Assembly (NCBI GenBank): GCA_014695195.1
Contig: JACJNW010000028.1
Location: 744,001 to 808,000, forward strand
Direction of reading: 5' to 3'
Length of the DNA: 64,000 nt
Source of the DNA: Cyanobacteria bacterium FACHB-DQ100
Lineage (GTDB): Bacteria; Cyanobacteriota; Cyanobacteriia; Leptolyngbyales; Leptolyngbyaceae
A program made the position numbers and the translations under genes. Below are positions 1-9,941 of the stretch, piece after piece. How positions within the stretch are numbered: the first letter of the stretch is position 1; every line of letters begins with the position of its first letter. The notes under the pieces were generated by a model. That model saw only the letters and a list, made by a program, of their open reading frames with translations, was not told where the DNA came from and did not search any database.

Positions 1-238
1 CTAGCAAAACCGGAACTAGCAGAAAATCAAGTTTAGGTATCGTCGTTGCAAGTGTTGTTTCGATATCATCGCTTGCAAGACGATCGAAGCTGAAAGTGCA
101 TAAACCTGAATCCAGTTTCACTCTGGTAGCGCAACATCAAATTCATGATGTTCGAGTTGCTCAGTTGTTGAGTAGCAAGCGGTAATTAGGGTGCGATCGC
201 AGCATCAACACATGAGCGATTGCAATACCAAAAGTGAA

Positions 239-272
239 AAGCGGCGGGAAGTTCTAGAACCTCCCGCCGCTT
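239..272 (-). terminator. Rho-independent terminator of clpC
   Basis: A hairpin with 11-bp arms (AAGCGGCGGGA and TCCCGCCGCTT) lies 22 bases past the clpC stop. On the minus strand the stem is followed by a T-rich stretch (TTTTCACTTTT). The remaining leftmost 238 bases show no gene I can support. Confidence 0.8.
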
Positions 273-293
273 CTGGTTATTGATCGTCAGAAC

Positions 294-2765
294 CTATTCT
301 GCTGCTTGCGGCAACAATTCGCGTTCTTGACCATGTAGAACCGTCACTTGTCCATTTTCATCCACGTCAACGGTTGCAGTATCGCCATCTTTCACCCGTG
401 CTGACAGGATTTCTTCAGCTAACGAGTCTTCTAGCAGTCGCATGATCGCCCGACGTAATGGACGTGCGCCATAGCTTGGATTGTAGCCTTCATCGACCAA
501 ACGATCCTTGAATCGCTCGGTAACTTGCAGCGTAATTCCTTGCTCTTTCAAACGCTTGAACACATCGTTGAGCATGATGTCGGCAATTTCCTTGACCTCT
601 GCCTTGTTCAACTGACGGAACACGATGATTTCATCAAGTCGGTTCAAGAACTCAGGACGGAAGTATTGCTTCAGTTCTTCGTTCACCAAGGAGCGGATGC
701 GGTTGTACTGCGATTCCGATTCGTTCTCGGTGGAGAACTCGAATCCAAGTCCGCCGCCGCCTTTCTCAATTACCTTAGAACCAATGTTCGAGGTCATGAT
801 TAGCAGCGTGTTCTTGAAGTCTACGGTGCGTCCCTTGGCATCGGTCAAGCGACCATCTTCCAAGATTTGCAGCAGCATATTGAAGACATCGGGGTGCGCT
901 TTTTCGATTTCATCGAATAGCACAACGGTGTAAGGTCTGCGACGAACGGCTTCGGTTAATTGACCGCCTTCGTTGTAACCGACATATCCAGGAGGCGAAC
1001 CGATCAGTTTAGAAACGGTGTGACGCTCCATGAACTCCGACATATCTAACCGGATCATCGCTTCTTCTGAACCGAAGAAGTAAGCGGCAAGCGCTTTCGT
1101 CAATTCGGTCTTACCAACTCCAGTGGGACCGGAGAAGATAAAGGATGCGATCGGTCGGTTCGGATTCTTCAAACCAACTCGCGCCCGACGAATGGCTCGC
1201 GACACGGCTTTCACTGCTTCGTCTTGACCGATCAAGCGAGTATGCAGCGTGTCTTCCATGTGCAGCAGCTTCTCGGATTCGGATTCGGTGAGCTTGTTCA
1301 CCGGAACACCTGTCCAAGATGCAACAATTTGCGCGATGTCATCTTCGCCCACAACTGGGGAAGCATTTTCATCAGTGGATTCTGTCTTGCGAGTTTGTGC
1401 GATCGCTCGAATCTCTGCTTTGATCTCCATTTCTCGATCGCGCAGTTCACCTGCTCGATCAAAGTTTTGGGATCTCACTGCATCATCTTTGTCTTTCAGG
1501 ACTTGACGCAGTTCGCGATCGAGTTCTTTCGCGGCTGGTGGCAATTGTGAATTGATCAACCGCACCCGCGATCCGGCTTCGTCAACCAAGTCGATCGCTT
1601 TATCCGGCAAGAATCGATCTGAGATGTAACGGTCTGAGAGTTTTGCCGCAGCTTCGAGAGCTTCGTCAGAGATCTTCAGCTTGTGGTGCTGCTCATAGCG
1701 TTCGCGCAAGCCACGGAGGATTTCGATCGTTTCATCAACCGAGGGTTCACCGACCATGACAGGCTGGAATCGACGTTCCAGGGCGGCATCTCGTTCGATG
1801 TGCTTGCGATACTCGTCGAGCGTCGTTGCACCGATACATTGCAGTTCACCACGGGCAAGGGCAGGCTTCAGGATGTTGGCGGCATCGATCGCGCCTTCTG
1901 CTGCACCCGCACCGATTAGGGTGTGAACTTCGTCGATTACCAGGATGACGTTTCCGGCAGAGCGGATTTCATCCATGATCTTTTTCAAGCGTTCCTCGAA
2001 TTCACCTCGATACTTCGTGCCTGCAACCAGCAGACCGATATCGAGCGTAACCACGCGCTTATCTTCCAAGATGTCAGGAACATCATCATTGGCGATGCGC
2101 TGGGCGAGTCCTTCTGCGATCGCGGTTTTACCCACACCGGGTTCACCGATCAGAACGGGGTTATTTTTCGTCCGGCGACCGAGGATCTGGATCACTCGTT
2201 CGATTTCTTTTTGGCGACCGACCACGGGGTCGAGTTTGCCTTCGGCTGCCATTTGGGTGAGATTCGAGCCGAATTCGTCCAAAGTCGGGGTTTTGGTACG
2301 ACCCTGGCTACCGCCGGAAGTGACTTCGGCGGTTTCACCGAGCATCCGAATCACTTGGGTGCGTACTTTCGAGAGGTCAACGCCAAGGTTTTCTAAAACT
2401 CTTGCAGCAACGCCTTCCCCTTCTCGGATGAGACCTAAAAGCAGGTGTTCGGTTCCAATATAGTTGTGACCGAGTTGGCGAGCTTCTTCAAGTGATAGTT
2501 CCAAGACGCGCTTTGCACGTGGGGTAAACGGAATTTCCACTGCGACAAAGCCCGATCCGCGACCGATGATTTTCTCAACTTCGATGCGAGCGTCCTTGAG
2601 GTTCACTCCCATCGACTTGAGGACTTTGGCAGCGACACCCGTTCCTTCTCCGATCAGACCCAGGAGGATCTGTTCTGTACCCACAAAGTTATGACCCAAG
2701 CGGCGTGCTTCCTCTTGGGCTAACATAATCACCTTAATGGCTTTTTCTGTGAAGCGTTCAAACAT
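294..2765 (-). CDS. clpC: ClpC, AAA+ chaperone of the Clp protease
   Basis: ATP-dependent Hsp100 unfoldase that feeds substrates to ClpP-type proteases in the cytosol. The 823-residue protein has two N-terminal Clp_N repeats (about residues 1-145), the first AAA+ module with Walker A GEPGVGKT at 207-214, a UVR/M-domain region near 430 ([20 protein letters not shown]) and a second AAA+ module with Walker A GPTGVGKT. The length and the UVR-type middle domain fit ClpC and not ClpA or ClpB. It is transcribed leftwards, has its own terminator, and rimI lies upstream on the same strand. In cyanobacteria ClpC is normally essential. Identification is very secure. Confidence 0.97.
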   Translation of the reverse strand: MFERFTEKAIKVIMLAQEEARRLGHNFVGTEQILLGLIGEGTGVAAKVLKSMGVNLKDARIEVEKIIGRGSGFVAVEIPFTPRAKRVLELSLEEARQLGHNYIGTEHLLLGLIREGEGVAARVLENLGVDLSKVRTQVIRMLGETAEVTSGGSQGRTKTPTLDEFGSNLTQMAAEGKLDPVVGRQKEIERVIQILGRRTKNNPVLIGEPGVGKTAIAEGLAQRIANDDVPDILEDKRVVTLDIGLLVAGTKYRGEFEERLKKIMDEIRSAGNVILVIDEVHTLIGAGAAEGAIDAANILKPALARGELQCIGATTLDEYRKHIERDAALERRFQPVMVGEPSVDETIEILRGLRERYEQHHKLKISDEALEAAAKLSDRYISDRFLPDKAIDLVDEAGSRVRLINSQLPPAAKELDRELRQVLKDKDDAVRSQNFDRAGELRDREMEIKAEIRAIAQTRKTESTDENASPVVGEDDIAQIVASWTGVPVNKLTESESEKLLHMEDTLHTRLIGQDEAVKAVSRAIRRARVGLKNPNRPIASFIFSGPTGVGKTELTKALAAYFFGSEEAMIRLDMSEFMERHTVSKLIGSPPGYVGYNEGGQLTEAVRRRPYTVVLFDEIEKAHPDVFNMLLQILEDGRLTDAKGRTVDFKNTLLIMTSNIGSKVIEKGGGGLGFEFSTENESESQYNRIRSLVNEELKQYFRPEFLNRLDEIIVFRQLNKAEVKEIADIMLNDVFKRLKEQGITLQVTERFKDRLVDEGYNPSYGARPLRRAIMRLLEDSLAEEILSARVKDGDTATVDVDENGQVTVLHGQERELLPQAAE

Positions 2766-2929
2766 GGCGTATTTCCATCACCTGCTGCGTAGGTCTGATT
2801 CTAGCATAGTGGATCTTTCCGGTTATGACGCTTCACAACAGGGAAATGGGGAGATTACCGAACGTGTGCGATCGGTTCTCGGCTGGAAATGGTTAGATTT
2901 ACGACCAAAGAGAGATTCTTATCGATTTC

Positions 2930-3571
2930 TTATGGTTTAGTCAAGCTAGTTTTTTCGAGACTTAGTAGAGATTCGGGATCGCTCAGTATTCGATTGTGCT
3001 GCGTGAGACGATCGCGAATCTCCAGCCACTTTTCTTTCAAAAGGCTCTGAAATTCTGCTGCTTGGAGTCCGCCACGCCAAAGAATCAGCGCATTTTCGCC
3101 TGTGTCAGTGTAGTAGTCTTTACGCTGCCCCGCAACCTTAAACTGAAATTTCTCGTATAGGGAAATTGCGGATTGATTAGAAATTCTGACTTCTAATGTA
3201 GCGTGTTTCATCTGACGCTGACGAGCACGATCGAGTAACGCAAACAAAAGCAGTTTTCCCAATCCTTGCTGCTGATGATCAGGATGAACGGCAATAATCG
3301 TAATGTGCGCTTCGTCTACGATCGCCCAGAAGCATCCATATCCAATCAGACGATCTTCAAAGGTGATGGCGATGAGTTCGCTGTTCAGGCTATCGATTTC
3401 GCGCTGATAGCCTTCGAGCGTCCATAAACCACCGAAACAAATGCGATCGAGTTCGAGGACTTGGGGGAGGAGAGCGGAGTCGATCATTTGGAGCGTGATG
3501 CGGTTCACAAGGTTACAAGTAGCAGAACGGTTCTGATTGTATCGAAGCTTGATCTTGTTAGACTGAAACAT
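2930..3571 (-). CDS. rimI: GNAT N-acetyltransferase, RimI-type (ribosomal protein S18 alanine)
   Basis: GNAT-fold acetyltransferase of the family that acetylates the N-terminal alanine of ribosomal protein bS18. The acetyl-CoA loop is visible as HPDHQQQGLGKLLL, followed by LEVRISNQSAISLYEKFQF and DYYTDTGENALIL, a typical RimI C-terminal half. The motif ELDRICFGGLWTLEGYQRE is characteristic of cyanobacterial members. The ATG at 3571 adds about 21 residues without family resemblance, so an in-frame GTG at 3508 is a plausible alternative start. It is divergent from the DUF433 gene and codirectional with clpC. Confidence 0.85.
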   Translation of the reverse strand: MFQSNKIKLRYNQNRSATCNLVNRITLQMIDSALLPQVLELDRICFGGLWTLEGYQREIDSLNSELIAITFEDRLIGYGCFWAIVDEAHITIIAVHPDHQQQGLGKLLLFALLDRARQRQMKHATLEVRISNQSAISLYEKFQFKVAGQRKDYYTDTGENALILWRGGLQAAEFQSLLKEKWLEIRDRLTQHNRILSDPESLLSLEKTSLTKP

Positions 3572-3595
3572 GGTTTTGTTTCGGAGCGAAGCACG

Positions 3596-3820
3596 ATGTC
3601 AGAGCTACTCGGAAGGATCACGATTAACCCCAAGCAATGTGGAGGTCGCCCTTGCATTCGAGGGATGAGAATTCGAGTATCAGATGTTTTAGACTTATTT
3701 GCTGCTGGATTGAGTGCTGAGCAAATTTTGGAAGAGATGCCCGATTTAGAAGCAGATGACTTAAAAGCATCTCTTTTATATGCTTCACGTAAGCTCAATC
3801 ATCCAGTGTTAGTTGCATGA
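3596..3820 (+). CDS. DUF433 antitoxin-like protein
   Basis: A 74-residue DUF433 protein. The signature is seen as ITINPKQCGGRPCIRGMRIRV followed by a helical segment LFAAGLSAEQILEEMPDLE, which resembles a winged-HTH DNA-binding fold. The frame is open further upstream (to 3461), but that part overlaps rimI, so the ATG at 3596 is preferred. The stop overlaps the next gene by four bases (ATGA), the usual layout for a DUF433-DUF5615 pair in which DUF433 is the presumed antitoxin. The function in this strain is inferred from family and arrangement. Confidence 0.85.
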   Translation: MSELLGRITINPKQCGGRPCIRGMRIRVSDVLDLFAAGLSAEQILEEMPDLEADDLKASLLYASRKLNHPVLVA

Positions 3821-4155
3821 CGATCTGGATCGATGCACACTTGTCGCCTGCGATCGCACTTTGGATCACGAATACATTTGGCATAACTGCATTCGCCTTA
3901 AGAGATGCTGGTTTGAGAGATGCTGAAGATCCTGAGATTTTCGAGGCAGCAAGAGAGCAATCCGTTATTCTGATGACAAAGGATAGTGACTTCGCTGATT
4001 TAGTAGATCGGCTGGGTTCGCCGCCGCGGGTAATTTGGCTTACCTGTGGAAATACTTCTAATACTCGATTGCAGGAGATTTTAAGCGCTGCTTTACCGCA
4101 GGCACTGGAGCTTTTACGATCGGGCGAGGCGTTAGTCGAAATAAGTGGGAATTAG
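3817..4155 (+). CDS. DUF5615 PIN-like toxin
   Basis: A 112-residue PIN-like protein. An N-terminal acidic start (MTIWIDAHLSPAIALWI) and the central MTKDSDFADL are typical of DUF5615, a Mut7-C/PIN-like RNase fold in which conserved aspartates would bind metal. The start codon overlaps the stop of the DUF433 gene, implying translational coupling. It is the predicted toxin of a type II VapBC-like module. RNase activity is inferred from the family only. Confidence 0.82.
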   Translation: MTIWIDAHLSPAIALWITNTFGITAFALRDAGLRDAEDPEIFEAAREQSVILMTKDSDFADLVDRLGSPPRVIWLTCGNTSNTRLQEILSAALPQALELLRSGEALVEISGN

Positions 4156-4248
4156 CGACGTGACTAAACGATCGACGTTTGTGACATTTGCGGCGATCGT
4201 TATTACTCAGCCGAGATTTTGCATACGGCTCATGCGGTGATAACGGGA

Positions 4249-4288
4249 GAGCGATCGCTTAAACAGACTGAGTAAGTTCCGATCGCTC
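4249..4288. terminator. Possible hairpin terminator between convergent genes
   Basis: Nine-base arms GAGCGATCG and CGATCGCTC are separated by 22 bases between the DUF5615 stop and the end of the TPR gene. The arms are HIP1-like sequence and no strong T-run follows, so a role in termination is uncertain. Confidence 0.35.
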
Positions 4289-4340
4289 ATCTCGAATCTG
4301 CTTAACAAGTAAATCTTTGTGTTGTCAATGGATCTTAAAC

Positions 4341-5042
4341 TCAGCATCCTATTTTTCGACGATTTTCATCCTCAGCTTTTGGCTGCCCAAACTTCTGAAC
4401 CAGAGCTAAAGCTGCATGATATTGCTCCAAATTACCTTGCTGTTTGTACAGTGCAGCAGCTTGTTGTAAATTAGCAGTTGCTCGCTGGCGATCACAGTAA
4501 TACTTGTACATCGAGCCTCGAAAGAAAAACGGATCAGCAAGATCAGGTTTGAGTTTTGTAGCCAGATCAAAATCTATGATTGCTTTTTTCGCATCACCAA
4601 ACCAGTACAAGTAGATTGCGCCTCGACCACTGTAAGCTTCTGCCAAATCAGGTTTAAGCTTAATTGCTTTCTCATAATCAGCCATTGCCTCTCTAAATGT
4701 GGATTGAATAGCTTCGACTTGCTCAAGGCTATTCATTTTCTCGTTTACATAGTCCAACTTCAGACGCGTATTGCCTCGACTGCTGTAAGCTTCAGCAAAA
4801 TCAGGTTTGAGTACGATCGCTTGATTAAGATCTGCAAATGCTCTTCGGTAATCTTTGTTGCGATACCGTTCTGTCGCTCGATCAAACAATGCCTGTGCAG
4901 TCAATTGCCTTTTAGTGGCTGAGCTTTGTGACTGTGAAGGAAATGCCTCTATTGGTTTTAATGGTGTAGTGACACAAGTTACGATCGTTAAAAATGAAAT
5001 GACTGTAATTTCAAGTTTGAAAGCCAATCTCGTAAAATTCAT
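4341..5042 (-). CDS. TPR-repeat protein, probably exported or membrane-anchored
   Basis: A 233-residue protein beginning with a hydrophobic segment (roughly residues 10-30, EITVISFLTIVTCVTTPL) that looks like a signal sequence or anchor. Tetratricopeptide repeats follow, seen as ALFDRATERYRNKDYRRAFA, KPDFAEAYSSRGNTRLKLD, KPDLAEAYSGRGAIYLYW and KPDLADPFFFRGSMYKY. TPRs mediate protein-protein contacts; the partner cannot be told from sequence. It lies between two toxin-antitoxin modules, upstream of the lysA cluster. No enzymatic domain is visible. Confidence 0.8.
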   Translation of the reverse strand: MNFTRLAFKLEITVISFLTIVTCVTTPLKPIEAFPSQSQSSATKRQLTAQALFDRATERYRNKDYRRAFADLNQAIVLKPDFAEAYSSRGNTRLKLDYVNEKMNSLEQVEAIQSTFREAMADYEKAIKLKPDLAEAYSGRGAIYLYWFGDAKKAIIDFDLATKLKPDLADPFFFRGSMYKYYCDRQRATANLQQAAALYKQQGNLEQYHAALALVQKFGQPKAEDENRRKIGC

Positions 5043-5102
5043 CCTTCTCGTAATTCTCAGAGAGTTGTTCCTGTAATAATTGGCAAAAAAGATCGATTAG
5101 TT

Positions 5103-5435
5103 TCAGATTTGCAAAAGTTCAATCACTTTCGCGATCGCTTCCGTCAACTTGTCTGGCTTTAATTGACCTGGGGTAGAGAGAATGATTTGTCGATCGGCAG
5201 TAAACAATCGATTCGGTCTGATGTTACTCGACTGCCTCAAGCCGCCGGAACTGAAATCAGAAGCCTCAAGTTGTACGGCATATTCATCTGAAATCTGCTG
5301 ACTGGTAATCTGACTCAAAATTAAATCATCACCGCGCAAGACTGCCAGCACCAAAGCAGGTCGCCGTTTTGCATTCGTCAAATCTGAGAACGGAAACGGC
5401 ACGATAACCACATCACCCTTCACAAATCCTGCCAA
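5103..5435 (-). CDS. MazF/PemK-family toxin
   Basis: A 110-residue protein of the type II endoribonuclease toxin family. The N-terminus GDVVIVPFPFSDLTNAKRRP matches the MazF/PemK strand with the loop that carries the conserved arginines, followed by ALVLAV and a C-terminal DKLTEAIAKVIELL helix. Its start overlaps the end of the upstream small gene by 16 bases, so the two are translated from one message, antitoxin first. mRNA-cleaving activity is inferred from the family. Confidence 0.85.
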   Translation of the reverse strand: MAGFVKGDVVIVPFPFSDLTNAKRRPALVLAVLRGDDLILSQITSQQISDEYAVQLEASDFSSGGLRQSSNIRPNRLFTADRQIILSTPGQLKPDKLTEAIAKVIELLQI

Positions 5436-5614
5436 GCTTCGTCCTCCTCTGGTCTAAGCCAGTCCTTTGCCAAAGCGGACTCACTCATCGCACTGATTTC
5501 TAGTTTGTTCTGCAAATGTTTCGACTTCAGAAATTGAACAAAATCTAGAACCTCTTCGAGTAAGAAGTCAGGCATTTCGTCAATCTCATGCAGCAATTGT
5601 TCTTTCGCTTGCAT
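5420..5614 (-). CDS. DUF2281-like antitoxin
   Basis: A 64-residue protein starting MQAKEQLLHEIDEMPDFLLE, with the pattern seen in DUF2281-type small antitoxins (LLEEVLDFVQFLKSK) and an acidic tail that would wrap the toxin (SALAKDWLRPEEDEAWQDL). It precedes and overlaps the MazF-like gene. The pairing supports an antitoxin role. Confidence 0.78.
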   Translation of the reverse strand: MQAKEQLLHEIDEMPDFLLEEVLDFVQFLKSKHLQNKLEISAMSESALAKDWLRPEEDEAWQDL

Positions 5615-5778
5615 AGGGTTCGATCGCAGTAGGCTTCATTTCAGTCTACACAGAAGCACATAAATCACAGCATTCCTTAAGCCTCTGAGATCCGCTTGAA
5701 TACACTTGCGCTTGTACACTAGAACAATGTGGCAAGATTGCCAAACTCCCCAGAATCATTGAGGACACAAAGCAAGCA

Positions 5779-7161
5779 ATGGTAGTGACGCAAGCGCAAG
5801 TCGCGCACAATTCGGGTCGCCAGTATTTACCGGAATCCGGTTCCGATCGCTCTCCAAACCAATTTCTGATGCCGCTCACCGCTAGGGTGAACGATCGAGA
5901 TCATCTCGAAATCGGCGGCTGTGATGTCACCGAATTGGTCAAACATTTCGGATCTCCGCTCTATATTTTAGATGAGGCAGGATTGAGAACGGCTTGCCAA
6001 CAGTATCGTGAGGCGTTTCGCCGTTACTATCCGGCAGAAGCTCAAGTGCTATATGCCTCGAAAGCTTGGAACTGTCTCGCGGTTTGCTCGATCGTGTCGC
6101 ATGAAGGTCTGGGAATCGATGTTGCAACCGGAGGCGAACTTTATACGGCGCTTCAGGTAGGGGCTGATCCCGCCAAGATTTATCTGCATGGAAATAACAA
6201 ATCGATCGCTGAATTGGAATTGGCGGCGAAATCGGGCTGTACGATCGTCGTCGATAATCTTTTGGAATTGCAGCGATTGACGCAGATTGAGAGCGATCGT
6301 CCAATCCGAATTATGCTCCGTATCACACCCGGACTGGATTGTCACACGCATGAATACATCCGCACCGGACACTTAGACAGTAAATTTGGATTTGATCCAA
6401 ACCACGTTGAAGAAGTGTTCCAATTCGTCAGCCAGAATCCAAGCGTTTCGCTGATTGGACTTCATGCTCATATCGGATCGCAAATTTTTGAACTGCAAGC
6501 ACACCGGGATTTAGGCGGCGTGATGCTGCAATGGGTGAAAAAAGCCGCGCAGTATGGTTTGACGATCTCAGAGATTAACGTGGGTGGCGGTTTGGGAATT
6601 TGCTACAACGAGAACGACGATCCGCCAAGCATTGATGAATGGGTGAGAATCGTTTGTGAATCGATGATCAAAGCGTGTGAAGCAGAGAATTTACCCCTGC
6701 CGAAACTGCTTAGTGAACCGGGTCGATCACTGATCGGTTCTTCTTGCATCACCGCTTACACCGTTGGCGGACGTAAAACTGTTCCGGCGATTCGCACTTA
6801 TATTAGTGTTGATGGCGGAATGTCCGATAATCCGCGACCAATTACGTATCAATCAGTTTGTCGGGCAGTGATTGCGAATCGGATGTCGGATGAAGCAAAA
6901 GAAACGGTGACGATCGCTGGAAAACACTGCGAATCTGGAGATGTTTTGATCAAAGACATCACGCTGCCAGAGGCGCAACCGGGTGATATTCTCATTGTCA
7001 TGGCAACGGGAGCCTACAATTACAGTATGTCATCGAACTACAACCGTCTCACTAAGCCTGCGGCGGTTCTCGTTTATGAAGGAGAAGCAAATATTATCCT
7101 AGAGCGAGAAACTTACGAAGATCTGATTCGACACGATCGAGTCCCGGACAGACTGAAATAA
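5779..7161 (+). CDS. lysA: Diaminopimelate decarboxylase
   Basis: PLP enzyme converting meso-diaminopimelate to L-lysine, the last step of lysine synthesis. The 460-residue protein has the alanine-racemase-type barrel with the PLP lysine at K95 in VLYASKAWNCLAV. Other motifs are HIGSQIFEL, the phosphate-binding INVGGGLGI, EPGRSLIG, and the C-terminal CESGDVLIKD and MATGAYNYSMSSNYN. The first about 35 residues look unconserved. It is followed closely by cdaA and uppS on the same strand, a likely operon. Confidence 0.95.
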   Translation: MVVTQAQVAHNSGRQYLPESGSDRSPNQFLMPLTARVNDRDHLEIGGCDVTELVKHFGSPLYILDEAGLRTACQQYREAFRRYYPAEAQVLYASKAWNCLAVCSIVSHEGLGIDVATGGELYTALQVGADPAKIYLHGNNKSIAELELAAKSGCTIVVDNLLELQRLTQIESDRPIRIMLRITPGLDCHTHEYIRTGHLDSKFGFDPNHVEEVFQFVSQNPSVSLIGLHAHIGSQIFELQAHRDLGGVMLQWVKKAAQYGLTISEINVGGGLGICYNENDDPPSIDEWVRIVCESMIKACEAENLPLPKLLSEPGRSLIGSSCITAYTVGGRKTVPAIRTYISVDGGMSDNPRPITYQSVCRAVIANRMSDEAKETVTIAGKHCESGDVLIKDITLPEAQPGDILIVMATGAYNYSMSSNYNRLTKPAAVLVYEGEANIILERETYEDLIRHDRVPDRLK

Positions 7162-7201
7162 GGACGAAGCATGGAACCATAAAGGGTGAGGATTGGCAAA
7201 G

Positions 7202-8242
7202 ATGGTAATTCAGTGGCAATTCTCCGCTCTAAGCTTAGAGAAAGCCTTGATTGACGTTGCTCCATCAAAGACGATCGCTCAATCCTCATCCTTGCTTCTC
7301 CTGACAACCGCTTTGCAATCTGTGCTGACCTTTGTTGTTCAAAATCTGCGATTTCTGCTTGACGTAGGACTGGTGCTGGCGCTTACCTACGTCATGTTGG
7401 TGATCATTGGGCGAGAACGGCGGACTCTGTGGATGGTGCGCGGTTTTATTGTACTGATGCTGGCAGCAGCAATTAGTCGCCGAATGGATCTGGCGCTGCT
7501 GAGCTTTGTGCTGAATAATCTTGTCGTTGGGGCAGCAGTGGCGATGGCGTTTATTCTACAATCAGAATTTCGTCGATTTCTAGAGCAGCTTGGACGCGGG
7601 GAAATTGCACAACTGTTTCAGCCCTCGAGCCGGAGCCTGCCAGGATCAGACAGCGTGAGCGATGAGATTGTAGAGGCGGTGAAAGGGCTGTCCCAAAATC
7701 GAACTGGGGCATTGATGATTATTGAAACAGGAATTGCGATCGACGATCGAGATTTCTCAGTTCCAGGTGTTAAACTGAACGCGGAACTTTCTAAAGAACT
7801 TCTACAAACAATTTTTCAGACCACGACGCTCTTACATGATGGCGCAGTTCTAATTCGGGGGTCACGCATCATTGCCGCCGGAGTAATTCTGCCGCTGTCA
7901 GAAAAAACTGCCTCAAGACAACTCGGAACTCGTCACCGTGCCGCAATGGGAATTACGGAAAAATTGGAAAACTGTATTTGCGTTGTTGTATCTGAAGAAA
8001 CGGGATCAATCTCACTCGCTGAGCGGGGAATTTTAAATCGTCCCTTAACGAGCAGTAAACTAAAGGAACTTTTGGAAGAACGGTTTTCACAGTCGGGCGA
8101 TCGCGAACCCGTCTCACGCGATCTGAAAAGTCTCGGTCGTCAATTCCGGATAAAGACAGTATCCTTATTCTCGCGTTTACTGAATGAAGGTCGTGTAAAA
8201 GATCGCCGGATTCCAAACGAACGCAAGCGTGGCGACTCTTAA
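7202..8242 (+). CDS. cdaA: Diadenylate cyclase CdaA (c-di-AMP synthase)
   Basis: Membrane-anchored enzyme that condenses two ATP to c-di-AMP, a messenger tied to osmotic and potassium control. The N-terminal part has about three membrane helices ([43 protein letters not shown]). The DAC domain follows, with the catalytic DGA (residues 213-215 in [11 protein letters not shown]) and the RHR motif (244-246 in [10 protein letters not shown]). The ATG at 7202 is preferred because the purine-rich GGTGAGG lies about 10 bases upstream; a TTG at 7193 would be too close. It ends just before uppS. Confidence 0.93.
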   Translation: MVIQWQFSALSLEKALIDVAPSKTIAQSSSLLLLTTALQSVLTFVVQNLRFLLDVGLVLALTYVMLVIIGRERRTLWMVRGFIVLMLAAAISRRMDLALLSFVLNNLVVGAAVAMAFILQSEFRRFLEQLGRGEIAQLFQPSSRSLPGSDSVSDEIVEAVKGLSQNRTGALMIIETGIAIDDRDFSVPGVKLNAELSKELLQTIFQTTTLLHDGAVLIRGSRIIAAGVILPLSEKTASRQLGTRHRAAMGITEKLENCICVVVSEETGSISLAERGILNRPLTSSKLKELLEERFSQSGDREPVSRDLKSLGRQFRIKTVSLFSRLLNEGRVKDRRIPNERKRGDS

Positions 8243-8300
8243 TTCTGCTAAAACCAGATTGATTTCTCATCCCTTTCATCGGCGTTCCCCCGAAACCACA

Positions 8301-9065
8301 ATGACTACTGCCAAGCACACGATTTTACGAGACCTGCCTGCTGATTTAGACCACGATCGCTTACCCCGCCACGTTGCAGTGATTATGGATGGGAACGGGC
8401 GCTGGGCAAAACGCCAAGGCAAGCCCCGAATTATGGGGCATCGTCGCGGTGTGGATGTGTTGAAAGATTTATTGCGCTGCTGCCGCGATTGGGGAGTTGA
8501 AGCGCTAACGGCATACGCGTTCTCAACTGAAAATTGGGGACGACCGCTTGAAGAGGTGGAATTTTTGATGACACTGTTTGAACGGGTGCTGCGTCAAGAA
8601 TTGCGCGAGATGATGAAAGAAAATGTGCGGATTAAGTTCATCGGTAATTTAGATGCGTTGCCGACGAGCTTACAAGCAGAAATTGAGCGATCGATGTTAG
8701 AAACTAAGGACAATCAAGGCATTCGCTTCACCATTGCAACGAACTACGGTGGGCGGCAAGAAATTATTAAAGCGTGTCGCTCGATCGCCGCTCAAATTCA
8801 GCAAGGGATCATTCAACCTGACGATATTGACGAAAGCTTATTCGAGCGGCATCTGTACACAGCGGGAGTTTGTGACCCAGATTTACTGATTCGGACGAGC
8901 GGTGAAATGCGATTGAGCAATTTTCTGCTGTGGCAAGCGGCTTATTCGGAGTTGTATGTCACCGATACGCTTTGGCCTGATTTTGATCGCACTGAGTTTC
9001 ACCGCGCCTTGCTTTCCTATCAACAACGAGAGCGCCGATTTGGAAAGGTGGGAAATAAAATCTAG
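8301..9065 (+). CDS. uppS: Isoprenyl transferase / undecaprenyl diphosphate synthase
   Basis: cis-prenyltransferase that makes the C55 lipid carrier for peptidoglycan and polysaccharides. Visible motifs are [19 protein letters not shown] with the metal-binding Asp, [27 protein letters not shown] and the C-terminal [15 protein letters not shown]. The frame is open from a GTG at 8229 that would overlap cdaA; the ATG at 8301 gives a 254-residue protein of usual length and is preferred. The gene order lysA-cdaA-uppS links lysine/wall precursor supply, c-di-AMP and lipid carrier synthesis. Confidence 0.93.
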   Translation: MTTAKHTILRDLPADLDHDRLPRHVAVIMDGNGRWAKRQGKPRIMGHRRGVDVLKDLLRCCRDWGVEALTAYAFSTENWGRPLEEVEFLMTLFERVLRQELREMMKENVRIKFIGNLDALPTSLQAEIERSMLETKDNQGIRFTIATNYGGRQEIIKACRSIAAQIQQGIIQPDDIDESLFERHLYTAGVCDPDLLIRTSGEMRLSNFLLWQAAYSELYVTDTLWPDFDRTEFHRALLSYQQRERRFGKVGNKI

Positions 9066-9066
9066 G

Positions 9067-9669
9067 CTATCGTCCTGCGGCCAAAATCTGTGCAGCCATT
9101 AGCGTTAAGTCCGGGAAAGTCGGGGAAGAAATACAGTCTTTCTCCCTGAACTGTCCCACTTCCCGGTACTGCTCTCTTTCCAAGTACAGCACAATCACGA
9201 CTTTGCGAGTCGGATCGATCAACCAATATTCAGGAATGCCACGGGCTGCATATTGAGCGCGTTTTCTTACATAATCGCGAAGGTAGTTTTCACTATTTGT
9301 ATCACCGGGAGAAACGATTTCAGCCACCAGAATGGGCGGCGGCATCTCTGAGGTAATGGTGAGTTGCGATTGGGTTAGCGCAAGATGCTCTTCTCGCAAA
9401 ACGACAAAATCAGGAAACCGATTTGCCGCATCTCCAGATTCGATTACAGGAACTTGAAGTTGACACGCATAAAGCTTGATGAGTCGGCGTGAGACGATTT
9501 GCGCGGTTGCAAACAGCCAAAAGAGTTCTTGCGCGATCGCAGTATTCGGTTCCGATTCTGGCGGCAATTCAACTAGCTCTCCGTCTATCCATTCGTATAC
9601 CCGATCGCTGCCGTCATCATAATTGAGGTACTCTTCAAACGTGCTGAATCTCGGTTTGGCTTGCGTCAT
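9067..9669 (-). CDS. Uma2-family (DUF820) endonuclease-like protein
   Basis: A 200-residue PD-(D/E)xK-fold protein of the DUF820 family, which is greatly expanded in cyanobacteria. The probable metal-binding residues are the Asp in RFPDFVVL, the Glu in ILVAEIVSPG and the Lys in DYVRKRAQY, followed by GIPEYWLIDP. The start MTQAKPRFSTFEEYLNYDD closely resembles the second Uma2 copy at 47723-48295. It is convergent with uppS, with only one base between the stops. The biological substrate of this family is not known. Confidence 0.85.
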   Translation of the reverse strand: MTQAKPRFSTFEEYLNYDDGSDRVYEWIDGELVELPPESEPNTAIAQELFWLFATAQIVSRRLIKLYACQLQVPVIESGDAANRFPDFVVLREEHLALTQSQLTITSEMPPPILVAEIVSPGDTNSENYLRDYVRKRAQYAARGIPEYWLIDPTRKVVIVLYLEREQYREVGQFREKDCISSPTFPDLTLMAAQILAAGR

Positions 9670-9674
9670 TGGGG

Positions 9675-9941
9675 TTAAGGTCCTGCAAAGACAGCATCCT
9701 CGATATCTTGGCGGCTGAGCGAATATTTGAACGATCGCTGAACATCGCGCCCGTTCACATTGAGATAACGCACACTCAGTTGATCGACATCAAGCATTAG
9801 TTCGGCTTGCCATCTAGGGCGCTCGATCGTCCAGCAGTGCAAGTCTTGTGGGTCTTGCTCACAGCCTTGCTCGGTTAGCCAAGCTTCGATCGCAGGCAAA
9901 GGATGGTTGTAAAGCGGAGTATCACCGGGAGGTAGAGTCAT
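9675..9941 (-). CDS. DUF3143 family protein
   Basis: An 88-residue cyanobacterial protein (MTLPPGDTPLYNHPLPAIEA, then DLHCWTIERPRWQAE and LSVRYLNVNGRDVQRSFKYS) matching the DUF3143 family. Its start overlaps the end of the J-domain gene by 20 bases, and pairing with a J-domain protein is common, which hints at a joint role. No function is established. Confidence 0.8.
   Translation of the reverse strand: MTLPPGDTPLYNHPLPAIEAWLTEQGCEQDPQDLHCWTIERPRWQAELMLDVDQLSVRYLNVNGRDVQRSFKYSLSRQDIEDAVFAGP

Noticed and set aside
525-2463. Long plus-strand ORFs opposite clpC
   Set aside because: They are antisense shadows of a strongly conserved gene and show no family features.
2737-2940. 67-residue plus-strand ORF over the clpC start
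   Set aside because: It overlaps the clpC start codon region and has no recognisable domain or ribosome site.
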